Assembly (NCBI GenBank): GCA_003290165.1
Contig: QNQO01005866.1
Span: 48,073-112,072, forward strand
DNA from: Berberis thunbergii
Lineage: Eukaryota > Streptophyta > Magnoliopsida > Ranunculales > Berberidaceae
Direction of reading: 5' to 3'
DNA: 64,000 nucleotides
Position numbers and translations under genes: made by a program. The notes under the pieces are model-generated. The model saw only the letters and a program-made list of their open reading frames with translations, did not search any database and was not told the DNA's origin. This document shows positions 44,780 to 56,178 of the stretch, piece by piece (the stretch's first letter is position 1; the number at the start of each line of letters is the position of its first letter).

Positions 44780-46229
44780 ATGGCAGATAACGTCGAACTT
44801 ATCCCTGCACAAAATCTGATGTATGTCAGCCATAATTTTTATTGGGAACAAATGGGTTTGATTTGGATAAGCTTCGGAAGGACTATCAAATTCCTAAAGA
44901 CCTGGAGCTAACTTCGTTGGGTGCTACTCCTAATCCGTTGACGCCCCCGCAAGGGTTCATAGCCTTGCACAAAAGCATATTCCTGGTCTGGCTTTGCTTT
45001 CCAGTTCGGAAAGATATTTGGAGGTTCCAGGCACGCCTTTGCATTCCTCCAGCTCAAATGGTGCCTAATGATTTAGGACCTTGATTGTTGTTCTTATCAG
45101 GGCCAAAGATGTTGGTCTCCGGTTGACTCCGTGGGTACTTGACTTACTGACTTCTTCTCGACTAAATGCTCATGGAGTCTATTGGTAGAGTAGTACAAAG
45201 TGCTTGTGCTCCATGTCTAATGACTTCAAGTTTTGGCAAAAGTATTGTTTTCTGGCTTCTTCTAATTCCCAGTACTTTAAGGTGGACGGACAATCGCTTG
45301 TTAGACATTTCAAATTCGATTTTTATGAGCATAATGCCTCTCAACATTTTTTTTATGTGCCTTCGCAAAAACTAACATGTTGTCTTGATATTTGTATAGG
45401 TAAATTTGTGAGGAGGGCATTTAATGTAAGGTAGATGCCGACAAAGTCAATGTTGCCCCTGATGGTCTTCGACACATTGCTACTTTTGAAAGTGGATCTT
45501 CTCTCCTGCCCCTAGAGCCCGATGTTGAACGTTGGGCTAATCTTCTAGTTGAGAATGTTTTGGATGTGGAGCTGGTAACTCCCAAAAGTCCCTTGACTTT
45601 GTTTATTTAGGGTAATCTACACCCTAAAGCACGAAGTATAGATCATGCTTTGGAGGAGACTTTATGGAGCTTTGTAGGTTGTACTCGGACGTGTTTTGTA
45701 GGTTAGACCTCTTAAGTAAGTAGCTGGAGGAAATGGTGGGCAAGGCGCAAGCTCATCTGCAATCCCAAACCACTGAACAAGGGAGAACTGAGTCTAAGTT
45801 GGTTGTTTTGCGCCGTGAGTTTGAATTCGAGCTGGCTGGCGACACTGAATTCAGGAAGCTGAGGCTTGGTTTGCAGATGTGCTGGCTGAGCTGAGTTCGC
45901 TGATAGAGAAATTGGTGGAAGAGGAATCTCATGTGGTTGCGCTCTTGCACAGATTATCAAAGGCGAAGAAAAATTTAGTAGAGTCCAAGACTCAGCGTAT
46001 GATTTCAGAGTCTCTTGACATTGTCCGTGGTAGGCTAGAACTATTTGGAATAATTGAAGAAGATAGCCCCCACCTAGAGCTTGACTTTGATCGATACAGG
46101 AAGGCTGCTTTCTGGAAAATTGATGAGGCAGAAGTTTCTGACTCTTTGTCTCCGACTAGCAACTCAAGATCGGCTTCAGACAATGTTGTAACTAGCTCTT
46201 TGGCCTCTGGAACGAGTTATCCAAAGTAA
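44780..46229 (+). pseudogene. Antisense extra ORF of element C (Transposase_28-like plus coiled coil)
   Basis: It starts MADNVELIPAQN. After a frameshift near 44845 it continues GFDLDKLRKDYQIPKDLELT, TPPQGFIALHKSIFLVWLCF and IPPAQMVPN (45045-45075). This order of motifs defines the Transposase_28 family. KFWQKYCFLASSNSQYFKV follows at 45230. The C-terminal half (45735-46229) is a predicted coiled coil (LAELSSLIEKLVEEESHVVA) ending HLELDFDRYRKAAFW and a Ser-rich tail, stop at 46229. Three or more frame changes and a stop near 45611 break it. Function unknown. Confidence 0.75.
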
Positions 46230-46519
46230 TTGTAACTTTTGAAATATGTTAAAGAAAGTTTATCAAGTAGCTTTTTGCACTTGTACCTTCTATAGTTTAT
46301 CAATGTTATCATGTGATTGAGTCAGTCTGCTGCTTGCATACTAGATTATGACGTGTTTGTACTTCTCCTTCTTCAACTCATTATGACTTTGTTATGTACT
46401 GGGCCGTAGCTTTGGTCTTGATCTATCGTTAGCAGCCGAAACTGACTAGGTATTGATCAGTGATGTGGATCATTGCTTGCAATAATATAATGATCCGAGC
46501 GAGTTTATGTCAAGCAGCA

Positions 46520-47490
46520 TGAATACTGGCTAAGCTCCTGTTTCCCCACCCGTTGTCGTCTGTTATTTTTAGACTAGGTGTTAGAGTGATAAGGTTCGGC
46601 GACAATTGTCTGCGTAAGGGCAATGATCCCTGGAAAGCCGTCTTCACCAGGTTACATGAGCACTGACTAAGCTCGCATTTTCTAGGCCGTCGTCGTCCGT
46701 TATATTCGGACTAGGCATTAAGTGATAAGTTTGACGATCATTATCTATAGTCGGACAATGATCTCTAGCAAGCCGTCTTCACAAGCTACATGAGCACTGA
46801 CTAAGCTCCCACTTTTTAGGTCGTCGTCGCACGTTCTATTCGGACTAGGCTTCAAGCAATACGTTTGACGATCATTATCTATAGTCGAACAATGATCCCT
46901 GGCAAGCCGTCTTCACCAGGCTACATGACCATGGACTAACCTCCACTTTCTAGGTCGTCATTGTTGCCCATTCTATTCTGACTAGGCTTCAAGCAATAAA
47001 TTCGGAGATCATTATCTATAGTTAGACAATGATCCCTAGCAACCCGTCTTCACCAGGCTACATGAGCACTAACTAAGCTCCCAATTTCTAGGTTGTCATC
47101 GCTTGTTCTATTCGAACTAGGCTTCGAGCAATAAGTTCGGCGATTATTATCTATAGTTGAACAATGATTCCTGGCAACCCGTCTTCATCAGGCTACATGA
47201 GCACTAACTAAGCTCCCAATTTCTAGGTTGTCATCGCTTGTTCTATTCGAACTAGGCTTCGAGCAATAAGTTCGGCGATTATTATCTATAGTTGGACAAT
47301 GATCCCTGGCAACCCGTCTTCACCAGGATAAATGAGCACTGACTAAGCTCCCACTTTCTAGGTTGTCGTCGCCCATCTTATTTGGACTAGGCTTCGAGCA
47401 ATAAGTTTAGCGATCATTATCTATAGTTGGACAGTGATCCATGGCAGGCTGTCTTCATGAAGCGTCGAGAGCGCTAGCTAGGTTCCCACT
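46520..47490. repeat. Tandem array in spacer of element C (~136-base unit)
   Basis: About seven units. The phrase 'cactgactaagctcccactt' recurs near 46660, 46796, 46930, 47068, 47203, 47338 and 47474, spacing 134-138 bases. Each unit also holds 'gatccctggcaagccgtctt'. There is no coding frame. It lies between the antisense ORF and integrase. Confidence 0.9.
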
Positions 47491-47838
47491 TTCTAGGCCG
47501 TCGTAATCCGTTATTTGCAGATTAGGCTTTGAGCAGACCAAAAGCTATCGTCATTTGTATTCACCGATAAAGCTTCGGTTGGGTTCAGTGACTGTTATCC
47601 GTATTTCGACAACAATCCTTGACAAGCCATCTTGATCAGGCATTAGCGCATTGACTTAGTTTCCACTCTCTAAATCATTGACACCCGTTTAACGGACTGG
47701 GTGTTAGAGAGAATTAAAGGCCATCACCATCAGCCGAAGCTAACTAGGCACTAGTTGAGTGTGATAAGCCTGACTCTAATGTCCTGGATTACTGAGTGGT
47801 GGGAGTAGTAGTGGAATTTTAGAAAAAACAAATTTCAT

Positions 47839-49130
47839 TTATTGATAATACTTTTTAAGGTGTTCTACATTCCATGGCTGCATAAGGCTTCTACCATCTA
47901 GGTCTTCCAACCAATACGTTTCTGGCTTGTTGACTTCGGTCACTTTGCAGAGCCCTTCCCAATTTGGGTTCAACTTTCCTGCTCCTGGTTCTTTAGTACT
48001 CTCCTGAGTCTTTCTGAGTACCGAGTCTCCCATTTTGAATTATCATGGCTTGACTTTCTTGTTGTAGTATCGAGCCATCTTTTGTTGGTATGCGACTATT
48101 CTGGTAAAGGCCTGATTTCTCCTTTCCTCGATGAGATTTAACCTAACGCGCAAAGTTTTGTCATCGTCTTCTAGTCTGAATTCCTCTGTTCAGAAAGTTG
48201 GTATTCTGAGCTCCACTGGGACCATTGTTTTTTACCCATAGGCTAGGTTGAAAGGTGTTTTTTCGGTGGGAGTCTTTTTGGTGGTCCGATACGCCTAGAG
48301 TACCTCTGGTAGTGCCGAGACCCATTTTCCTTTTGCCGCATCGAGTTTCCTTTTGAGTACTTCCAAGATTGTTCTATTGGTGACTTCCGCCTGGCCATTA
48401 GCTTGTGGATGCCCTGGCAAGGAAAAATGGTGGTCGATGTCATGATCTTTTCGTAGTTTCTCAAACTTGTTGCCTTCAAATTGGGTTTCGTTATCACTGA
48501 CTAGTGTCCTTGAAATACCAAACCTACAGACGATGGATGCCCGTATGAATTTCTCAATTTGATCCTGGCCTATCTTGGACAGGGGCTCAACTTTGACCCA
48601 TTTAATGAACTAATCAATTGCAACAAGGGGGAACTTCTTATTGGTTGAGGCCGGGAGCGGTCCGACGATGTCCATCCCCCACTGCGCAAACGACCATGGG
48701 CTGGTCATCGGAGTCAAAGGTTGAACGGGCATGTGAGTATACGGCACAAACCTCTAGCACTTTTCACACTTGTGGACGGTGTCTTTCGCATCCTGCTATA
48801 TTTGTGGCCAATAGTACCCATAGTTAGGGCCTTATGAGCCAGGGTTCTCCCACCTGGGTGGTTCTCGCAGAAGCCGTCATGAATTTCTCGAAGGACGTGG
48901 TTTGCCTTCAAAGAGGTTAGGCATCTGAGCAGGGGACCCATGGTTAATCTTCTGTAGAGCTTGTTGTTTAGGAGGGTGTACTGTGCTGCCCTGTTTTTCG
49001 GTTTTGTGGCCTCTGTCTTTTCGATCGGGAGGGCCCCATTCTTGATGTACTCAATAAAGGGATTCATCCAGCTTGAGTCTACTTCTATTTCGTAGAGATC
49101 GTTGAACTCATCTTCTTCCAAACTTGACTA
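47839..49130 (-). pseudogene. Integrase of element C
   Basis: Minus strand: zinc-binding part HDGFCENHPGGRTLAHKA (about 48885-48830); catalytic core with GMDIVGPLP (~48680), LVSDNETQFE (~48500) and HPQANGQAEV (~48400), which carry the Asp, Asp and Glu of the DDE triad; then the C-terminal part YQQKMARYYNKKVKP (~48080), GDSVLRK and the ending LMQPWNVEHLKKYYQ with its stop at 47839. A few stops and frameshifts (for example near 48780 and 48040). This is the most complete integrase here. Confidence 0.88.
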
Positions 49131-49139
49131 TTCTTGAAA

Positions 49140-49606
49140 TTCAATAAGCCTATTAGCGGTCTCGACAATAGTTGAGCCTTGCTTGGCTAGTGCATCGACT
49201 CTTTTATTGTCGTCTTACGAACACTGTAGTAGTTTGAATCGCCTGAATTGGCCTACTGTGCTATTGACCTTTTCGTGGTAGGCTATCATCATCGAGTTTT
49301 CACTGTGAATTTACCTTTAACCTGGTTGACTACCAGGCATGAGTCGTTGTACGTGGTCAGCTCAGTTACCTCAATCCTCTCTGCTAGCTTCATGCCAACT
49401 AAAAGGGCCTCGTACTCTGCTTCGTTGTTCGAGGTCAGGAAATTGAACCTGATCTCTTTTCCAATGTGAAGAATCCCGGAGAATGAAGTGTGATACCTGC
49501 TCCGTTTCCTTTCTGTGTGGATGACCCATCACAGCGCTGGATCCACCCTTGTTCGTTCGATCTCTGCTCTGAGTTTTTTGACTCCAGTTCCTCATCTCTA
49601 GTAAAC
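49140..49606 (-). pseudogene. Second RNase H (Tat type), element C
   Basis: The minus strand encodes [20 protein letters not shown] (~49560-49510), the first catalytic Asp region, then ITLHSPGFF and a decayed '[10 protein letters not shown]' block near 49410. The domain is preceded at 49607 by the target site of a nested LTR. It is the same domain as at 51669-51797. Confidence 0.8.
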
Positions 49607-49611
49607 TCGAC

Positions 49612-50280
49612 CGATGCAGTCAATTTCTGTTATCCTTCCTCACTGCTTACCTAGACCTGCACAGGTAGCAAACATCAGCCATGTACCACCGTGTGGTGGC
49701 CGATGGTACTACGATGCTTAAGTTAAATGAGGCTAAGGAGAGGCTTAAACTGTAAAATGGGTTACATTGCATACCTTTAGTTCATCGACCTTATCTCCCT
49801 TTTATAGTGAAGGGGTCCTCGTTCGGCTAAGCCTTTGGTGGCATAGTTTAGGGAAAGTGATATTGATGTGGAGATCTTTTCCTGATTGCAAACTGTCGAT
49901 GTGGGATAATTTCCCTACATCACTTGTGCTCCTAGATCTGTGAGAGAGATTTCCCTTTCTGATTGTTGTCCATGTAAGGAAGTTTTCTTCCCCAACTTAT
50001 ACTATTATATATGTTTCCTAGTTGGATCCAATGTGTTGCTGACCTTCCTAGCTTAGGTAGATCTGTCAGATACTTGCCTTAGAGGTCTTACGAGTATTGG
50101 GCCTAACCTCGTGACATGTGAGCTTACTGGCTCATTACAACTCGGACCCGACTGTCTGGATTCTATCGATGATGGGCTTGCTACTATTTTGGCCTCGCTG
50201 GATTGAGCGTGCAATCGAGCATGCTTCATTTTTCTGAAGAGATTATCATGACACGCATACGGTGTTGATCCGAGGACAAT
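49612..50280 (-). repeat. LTR, Tat family 1, truncated, nested in RNase H
   Basis: Begins CGATGCAGTC directly after TCGAC (49607-49611), at the same codon as the complete solo LTR at 51798. It follows the family sequence to 'cacgcatacggtgttgatcc' and is lost at about 50280, just before the terminal CATCA. Confidence 0.8.
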
Positions 50281-51668
50281 TTGAAAGGATGTGGAGTTGT
50301 GACGTTGCTATCAGAACCGTCTTTTTCCAGATTTCCCGTAGGACATTATTGTTGAAGTAGTTGTTTGTTGACGCCTTTTCATAAACCATTTGGCCTACAT
50401 ATGGGTTGGCTATTCTGCGTTCAAGCACTGAAATGTAAATAGTATAGCATGTTAAACAAATGCATCTTACAAGAGAGTTTGCTTTGGGTTTCAAAGGCTG
50501 AAAGAAGATCTCCTCCACTGGAGTCTTCGAATGTTCTGACATTTGTGCCACTGAGTCTTGATAAGACTTGCTATTATGTCGTGTCGCCTGATCTGAGTGG
50601 CATTAGATTAATCTCATGAGATTTTGTAATATCTTTTTATATTTCATTGATGAAGTATAGACTGTTCCTCAGGGGATAGGTTCGTCTTCCATCTTTTGTG
50701 GCTCCTAAGTTCCCACTCGCCACTGCTGTTGGGTGATAATACCAGCAGCTAGTTTGTGGCATTTTTTAGCTCTGGGTTTCACGCGTGACACTCCAACTGG
50801 AAGGTGGATTGGCGTAGTGGGGTTTTGATGAATGCAACCTTCTTTCCAGTGATGCTAACTCAGCTGCATTTCAGACACTACCGCTGAGAGGGTCATCTTC
50901 ATTTTGCCTCCTTTTGTCCCTTTCCACATGGTAGTCCGCCAGGTTGAAGACGTATGTGCTTTGTTACGAGGCTTGTGTTGGCACCTTTGTATCATCTCCG
51001 CAAGGCGATTTGTTGGAGCAATGAATTAAGTGTTTTCCTTCGTTTTCTGTTGCGGACGGTTTACTTTCACCACCTTCTCTTCTGGATGCGGATTAGCGAC
51101 TCAGATTATCTACCCATCTTTCAGTGGATAGATGCTTGCATTGGACTTAGATACTTATAGTGTGTAAACTGATGTATTAGATGGAGGGCAAGCTTTGTAA
51201 TAACTCCCATTGCAATCAATAAATTTTTTTTATTTCTGGAATGTGTCATGTACGAACAACTCTTCTACACTGAAATGAAAAAGAAAAAACAAGAAACGAA
51301 ATCAAAGCAACAAATAATTTAACTCCGAGTGGAGACTAAGCTAATCTGGCTTTGAAAGAAACGCAAATGGTCCTGGCACGGATTGCGTGGTCCCTCTAAC
51401 GAAGTTATTTTTATTTAAAACTAACAAAGTTAAATAGTGGGCTTTGCACTGGTGGGCAGATCCTTGCTGATTAATAACTCTTACAGTTGTTGCCCGTTTG
51501 TTGAAGTATTGTTACTTAGAACATTGATAGTCTGGATTGACTAACTAGCTTTGACTTCTGGATCTCACATAGCTGCATAATGGCAGATCTTCTCTGATAG
51601 TCCCTTGAGCATGGTTGGTTGTATATTTTATGCATTGGTGCATAGTGGATACCACTACTTCCTATATA
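50281..51668. other. Unidentified repeat X, copy 2
   Basis: Block 50475-50690 matches 36790-36990. The rest is not recognised. The segment ends near 51240 with AATAAATTTTTTTTATTT, possibly a 3' end on the plus strand. From about 51250 to 51668 nothing is recognised. The whole 1.4 kb separates two copies of the RNase H plus nested LTR segment. Confidence 0.4.
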
Positions 51669-53050
51669 ATGGAGTGTGATACCTGCTCCGCTTCCTTTTT
51701 GTGTGGATGACCCATCGCACTGCAGGATCCACCCTTGTTTTTTCGGTCTCTGCTATGAGTTTTCTTGCTCCAGTTCACCACCTCTTGTAAACTCGGCTGA
51801 TGTAGTCGATTTTTTCTCTCCTTCCTCACTGCTTACCTAGATCTGCATAAGTAGCAAACGTGAGCCAAGGACCATCGTGTGGTGGCCAATGGCAGTCTGA
51901 TGCTTAAGTTAGATAAGGCTTAGAAACTGTTTAAAACTGTAAATTGGGTTATATTGCGTACCTCTAGTTCATCGACCTTATCTCTCTTTTATAGTGAATG
52001 AATCCTCGTTTAGCTAGGCCTTTGGGGTGTAGTTTAGGGAAAGTGATATTACCGTGGAGATCCTTTTCTGATTGGGAGCTATCTATGTGGGATAGTATCC
52101 CTACATGACTTGTGCTCCTAGATCTGCGAGAGAGATTTCCATTTCTGAGTGTTGTTTATGCAAGGAAATTTCCTTGCTCGACTTATACTCTAATATATGT
52201 TTCCTAGTCGGATCCAATGTGTTGCTGGCCTGCTTGTCTTGGGCAGATATCTCGGATACTTGCCTTAGAGGTCTTACGAGTGTTGGGCTTGACCGCGTGA
52301 CGTGTGGGTTCACTAGCTCATTGCAACTAGGACCCGATTGTTTGGATTCTGCCAACGAAGGGGTTGTTGTTGTTTGGGCCTCGCTGGATTAAGCGTGCAA
52401 TCGAGCCTGCTTCATTTTGTTGACGAGATTATTATGACACGTGTACAATGCTAATCAGGAGACTGTTTGATGTATCATCATCGGCGATGATGTCTGTCAA
52501 TGATTGGGCTTTGATGACTGTTCTTAGAGCATAGTTGATGTCAAACTGTCCTAATTCCACCGACCATTTAATCATTCTGTAGGATAACACTTTCTGAAGT
52601 GGATGTTTGATTAGGATTGTGGTAGAATGGGCCTGAAAGTAAGGCCGCAATTTTCTGGAAGAGACGACCAATGCCTAAGCCAGTTTTTCTCAATCCGGAT
52701 AGTTTGCTTCTCCTTCCACAAAAGTTTTGCTAGCATAATACACTGGTCTCCGTAACCCCTTATCATTCAGTACAAGAACTGAATTAAAGGCATGATTCGA
52801 GACGACAAGATATAAACAAAGTGTCTCTCCAAGGTCTGGTTTCTTGAGTAACTTAGTACTTCCCATGTATGCCTTCAAGTTTTGGAAAGCCTGTTTGCAC
52901 TCTTCGTCCCAGTTGAAGTTCTTGCTTCCTCTGTGAATCATGAAGAATGGAAGCACTTGTCTGATGATTTAGAAATAAACTTGTTGAGTGCTGCCAACCT
53001 CCCGGTTAGGCTCTAAACTTTCTTAATGGAGGTTGGTGAAAGATGACATG
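51669..53050 (-). pseudogene. pol fragment of a Tat element, split by a solo LTR
   Basis: Minus strand, right to left: the end of reverse transcriptase (SLTGRLAALNKFISKSSDKC, ~53010), the Ty3-type RNase H (DEECKQAFQNLKAYMGSTKL ~52900, SNHAFNSVLVL, RPVYYASKTFVEGEANYPD, then KLRPYFQAH, WSVELGQFDINYALRT, AQSLTDIIA at ~52490), and, after the inserted LTR, the start of the second RNase H ([19 protein letters not shown] ~51700). Reading frames agree on both sides of the insertion. This shows the reverse transcriptase / RNase H / second RNase H order of Tat elements. Reverse transcriptase proper is cut off near 53050. Confidence 0.88.
51798..52480 (-). repeat. Solo LTR, Tat family 1, with target duplication
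   Basis: 683 bases, TGATGTAGTC to TGTATCATCA, with perfect 5-base flanking repeats TCGGC at 51793-51797 and 52481-52485. It is inserted between the two RNase H domains of a related pol gene. A solo LTR forms by recombination between the two LTRs of a full insertion. Confidence 0.95.
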
Positions 53051-54540
53051 TTCAAGAAGATTAGCCATTTGGCTGATCTTCAACTACAAAGGCCTCTTTC
53101 TGAAACACTAGTGTTCCCTCTCTTGGAAGAGGATGCACACCGAGTTCTTTTCCTTGATGATTTCGTACCATTCTTTTGTTTTTTTGGAAGTGATTCGAAA
53201 TCAGTTGAGAACATGCAACTAGTTGAAACTATTTGTACCTCCAAATTCAAAGGCAGGAAAAGAAAATCTTCCATCAAGGATCTACTGTAAAATTTCTAGG
53301 TGGTTCATGATTTCCAAAATCATCCCTTTTCATCTACATACTTTGTGGTGAAGAGCTTCCTGTCCAGCTTCATAAATTGTAAACATGCATTTCTTTGGTG
53401 AAGAAGGCACTGCAACTAGTTTGGAGGAAATGTTTTTGGTTTATATCAATGGTGTATAAAATGCAAGCACGTAACTAAGAATAGTCTTTCAGTACCAAGC
53501 CCAATATGGCGCTGAGCTTCCTCAACTCCAAAATTCATGGTTGAAATTTGAAGGCCAGGCAGCTGTTTGGATTCCTAGGTTTCGCTCTACTTGGTTATGA
53601 AAACTTTTGCGTATAAAGAACAAGAAAACTCAAAGTTTGCATACAACACTCTCCACATGAATTTTTTGTTAGCAGAGATATTTGCTTTGAGAGCTGTTCA
53701 AGAAGCCTTCTGCTGTTGAACCATGTTATATTTGGTGCCTCGTGCATTCATTCTTCGGGTTACAGTTTTAATATTTATTTATTTATTTATTTATATAATT
53801 TTCTTAGTTAATGCTTTCACACATGACTAACAAGTATTGTCTTTCTGGCTTGTCATTGTATCTCATTGTTGAGATAAGCCATATAATCACACTTTGTTTA
53901 TTTACACTTTTTTGTGTATCATCTATCCTTGAATTGGAAAAAAAATAGTTGACACTGCGTTGGCCATTTAATGGCGATTGCTCACTGATCAGGATGATGG
54001 TTTTCCAAGTGCATGAAGAACTATCTTGACTCAGCTAGCACTCAGATGAGTGATGCACGTCTTAACTGGCACAGTTTCTATCGTGACTTTTATCTCTTAA
54101 TAAACGTAATAATAGTAAAAAAAAAAAAAAATTCAAGACAATCTACATCGAATCAAAATATCAATTACGAAATAAATAAATCTTAGACTATTCAAGCATG
54201 AGCCATCAACTCCAACATTTTTTTTTTCTGCATAAATCGGTATTATCATCATTGCTTCTAAAAGTAAGAAGAATAGCAAATTCAGAATAGTAATTATTTG
54301 ACATGTGAAATTCTTGAAATATCAATACATATATATAGCAGAAAAAATACTTGCACAGTTACAACTCGAGAGTGTTCTTAGATGCAGGTGTGTATGGAAG
54401 CTTGTTATCAATTATTGAGTGACCTTTCTTTTATAACTGTGAAAACAACGAAACCAATGATTTCTTGCTGCAACTTCAATCCTATCCGGTCCTAAATGAA
54501 CATTTCATTAATGGGGACAACACTAATGCTTGACAACTAA
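53051..54540. other. No recognised gene; one microsatellite
   Basis: An 85-codon plus-strand frame at 53033-53290 (with a basic KFKGRKRKSS) is not recognised and has no supporting context. An (ATTT)n microsatellite occupies about 53770-53797. A run of 14 A begins at 54118. I see nothing else. Confidence 0.45.
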
Positions 54541-54543
54541 AAT

Positions 54544-55190
54544 ATGGATAGATCTTCTACGATGGATTTGGTAGAATCTTCCAATCGCTTGTTACTTCAG
54601 TCCTTTCGAGATTACTGAGAAATGTGATGCATCCATGAATTTTCTTTTGAACCCTGCTACCGGAGAATACAAGAAACTCCCCAATTTTGATGATGAACGA
54701 CTTCTAGATTGGATGAAATTACTTCACTACGTTTCAAATTTGATCCCCAAATTGAAGACTACAAGGTGGTTAAAATCGTTTATGTGGGGCAGTGAGGTTT
54801 TCACTGGTACAAATTCATGGAGAAGTGTGACATTTGTTCCCTACCTTATTCTCAATAATTGCTCGAAAGCAATTGTACATGGATCATGGATTGGTTGGCA
54901 TGGAACGGAAAGTGGGAATGTCATCCCCAATAAGTCTGTTAATCTATACGGGTGATGGAGGAGTATGGCCTGAAAGAATCAGGCCATTAGAATTTTGGAA
55001 AAATGTCAACCTCATTCCCGAAAAGTTATTACTAAGAGATGGTTCGTATGATCCAGCAACCCAGCGGTTTGAGTTTCTTCAACATCGTACTGAGAACCAA
55101 GAGGTTGACAGTTATGATCAGAGTTTGGTTTCCCTACAAATCACCGAGAATGAAAAATCCAAATGTGAGAAAAAGAAAAGAAAAAGTTGA
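54544..55190 (+). pseudogene. F-box protein pseudogene (F-box-associated domain)
   Basis: The N-terminus has SSNRLLLQSFRDY and a stop. The frame from 54635 encodes NFLLNPATGEYKKLPNFDDE, then WGSEVFTGTNSWRSV and YLILNNCSKAIVHGS. The sequence continues in another frame with EFWKNVNLIPEKLLLRDG and YDPATQRFEFLQHR. This order (NPATxExKKLP, VGSEVFxLGTNSWR, NGxxYW region, final conclusion block) is that of plant F-box-associated interaction domains, which recruit substrates to SCF ubiquitin ligases. The F-box itself is degraded or absent, and at least three frameshifts are present. Confidence 0.75.
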
Positions 55191-56175
55191 CTAATGATAT
55201 TAGAGTTTGTCTATGAAACTACTTTTAGCCATTGAACTTTATACTAACCTTGATAAAATCATCATGTTTAGACTTACCAAGTGACATCATAATACCGAGA
55301 TTATTTTGAGGGAGAGCTATCCTTGATACACTAAAAAAAAGGGACTCTTGTCGAGTCTGCGAATACCTTTGCAGTAACTAGTCCCAGTACAACCCTCGTT
55401 CATCCTTTAGGGCTCCTCGTTCATCCTTTAGGGCTCAGTAACTAATTTGCAAGAATCATACTGGCATTAAACCTACTGGAGAAAACCTAATTTACCACTA
55501 CTAGCAGCTTCTCCCTATCTGTCCCTTTGAGCCTTGGAGCAGAATACACACCTTACAGGAATTGCCTTTACCTATTTGTTTAGGATCAAGTTGTTATTCT
55601 CTTTGATCACCTAGGAGTCAATTGGAATTAGACATACAGTGGCAATATTTAGAAATAACTCTATATTTAATAAGAAACCCCTTATTGAAAAGCTTCTTTA
55701 GACTTGTTTCTACAATATGGTAAAAATAACTGGAAGGTTTTGGTCCTACCAACACATGGAAGAAGCTAGAAACGCGATCAAATTTATTGATCAAGAAGGC
55801 AACCAGTCAAAAAGCGTTGAAAAGCCTTCTCATTTGATCCAACTGTTGCCAATAACTCTCCCAAACCTCCTAATAGGTAACAATGAAAACTAAAAAACAA
55901 AAGTTCTTGTGAGACTAATCCTGATAGATGAACAAAATCCCCTCCTTCCATATCCTCTCACACCATACAATTCAGAAAGTTCAAACAGACAAGGACTATG
56001 ACAGATCCATGACGCCACCAACTATTGGAAATGGCAAATGCATCGCGCAAGTGGATAAAGATGCAAACACAAGACTCACAAGTTCACAAATGTTTGATAC
56101 CATATATTAATTGAAAATCTAATCATATGTTCATTGAAAATGATGACCAGGCAAGGTGGCCCATCTTCCCAGGTT
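55191..56175. other. No gene seen
   Basis: No recognised frame or repeat, apart from a short duplication of 'gttcatcctttagggctc' at about 55396-55440. Confidence 0.45.
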
Positions 56176-56178
56176 TAA

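Larger units (their letters stand above)
44495..49606 (-). mobile_element. Tat-lineage element C, 3' half
   Basis: Minus orientation: second RNase H and integrase (49606-47839), tandem array (47490-46520), antisense ORF (44780-46229, plus strand), purine tract and 3' LTR (44494-43869). The layout is the same as in element A. A nested LTR interrupts the RNase H at 49612, and reverse transcriptase is not contiguous here. Confidence 0.8.

Noticed and set aside
46520..47490. CRISPR-like array of regular repeats
   Set aside because: Whole 136-base units are repeated, with no short repeat/variable spacer structure, and it sits inside a plant retrotransposon.
49248..49469. Plus-strand ORF crossing the RNase H of element C
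   Set aside because: It is a shadow of the minus-strand RNase H coding sequence.
53033..53290. Plus-strand 85-codon ORF with a basic cluster resembling a nuclear signal
   Set aside because: It overlaps the decayed edge of a minus-strand pol fragment and has no recognised domain.
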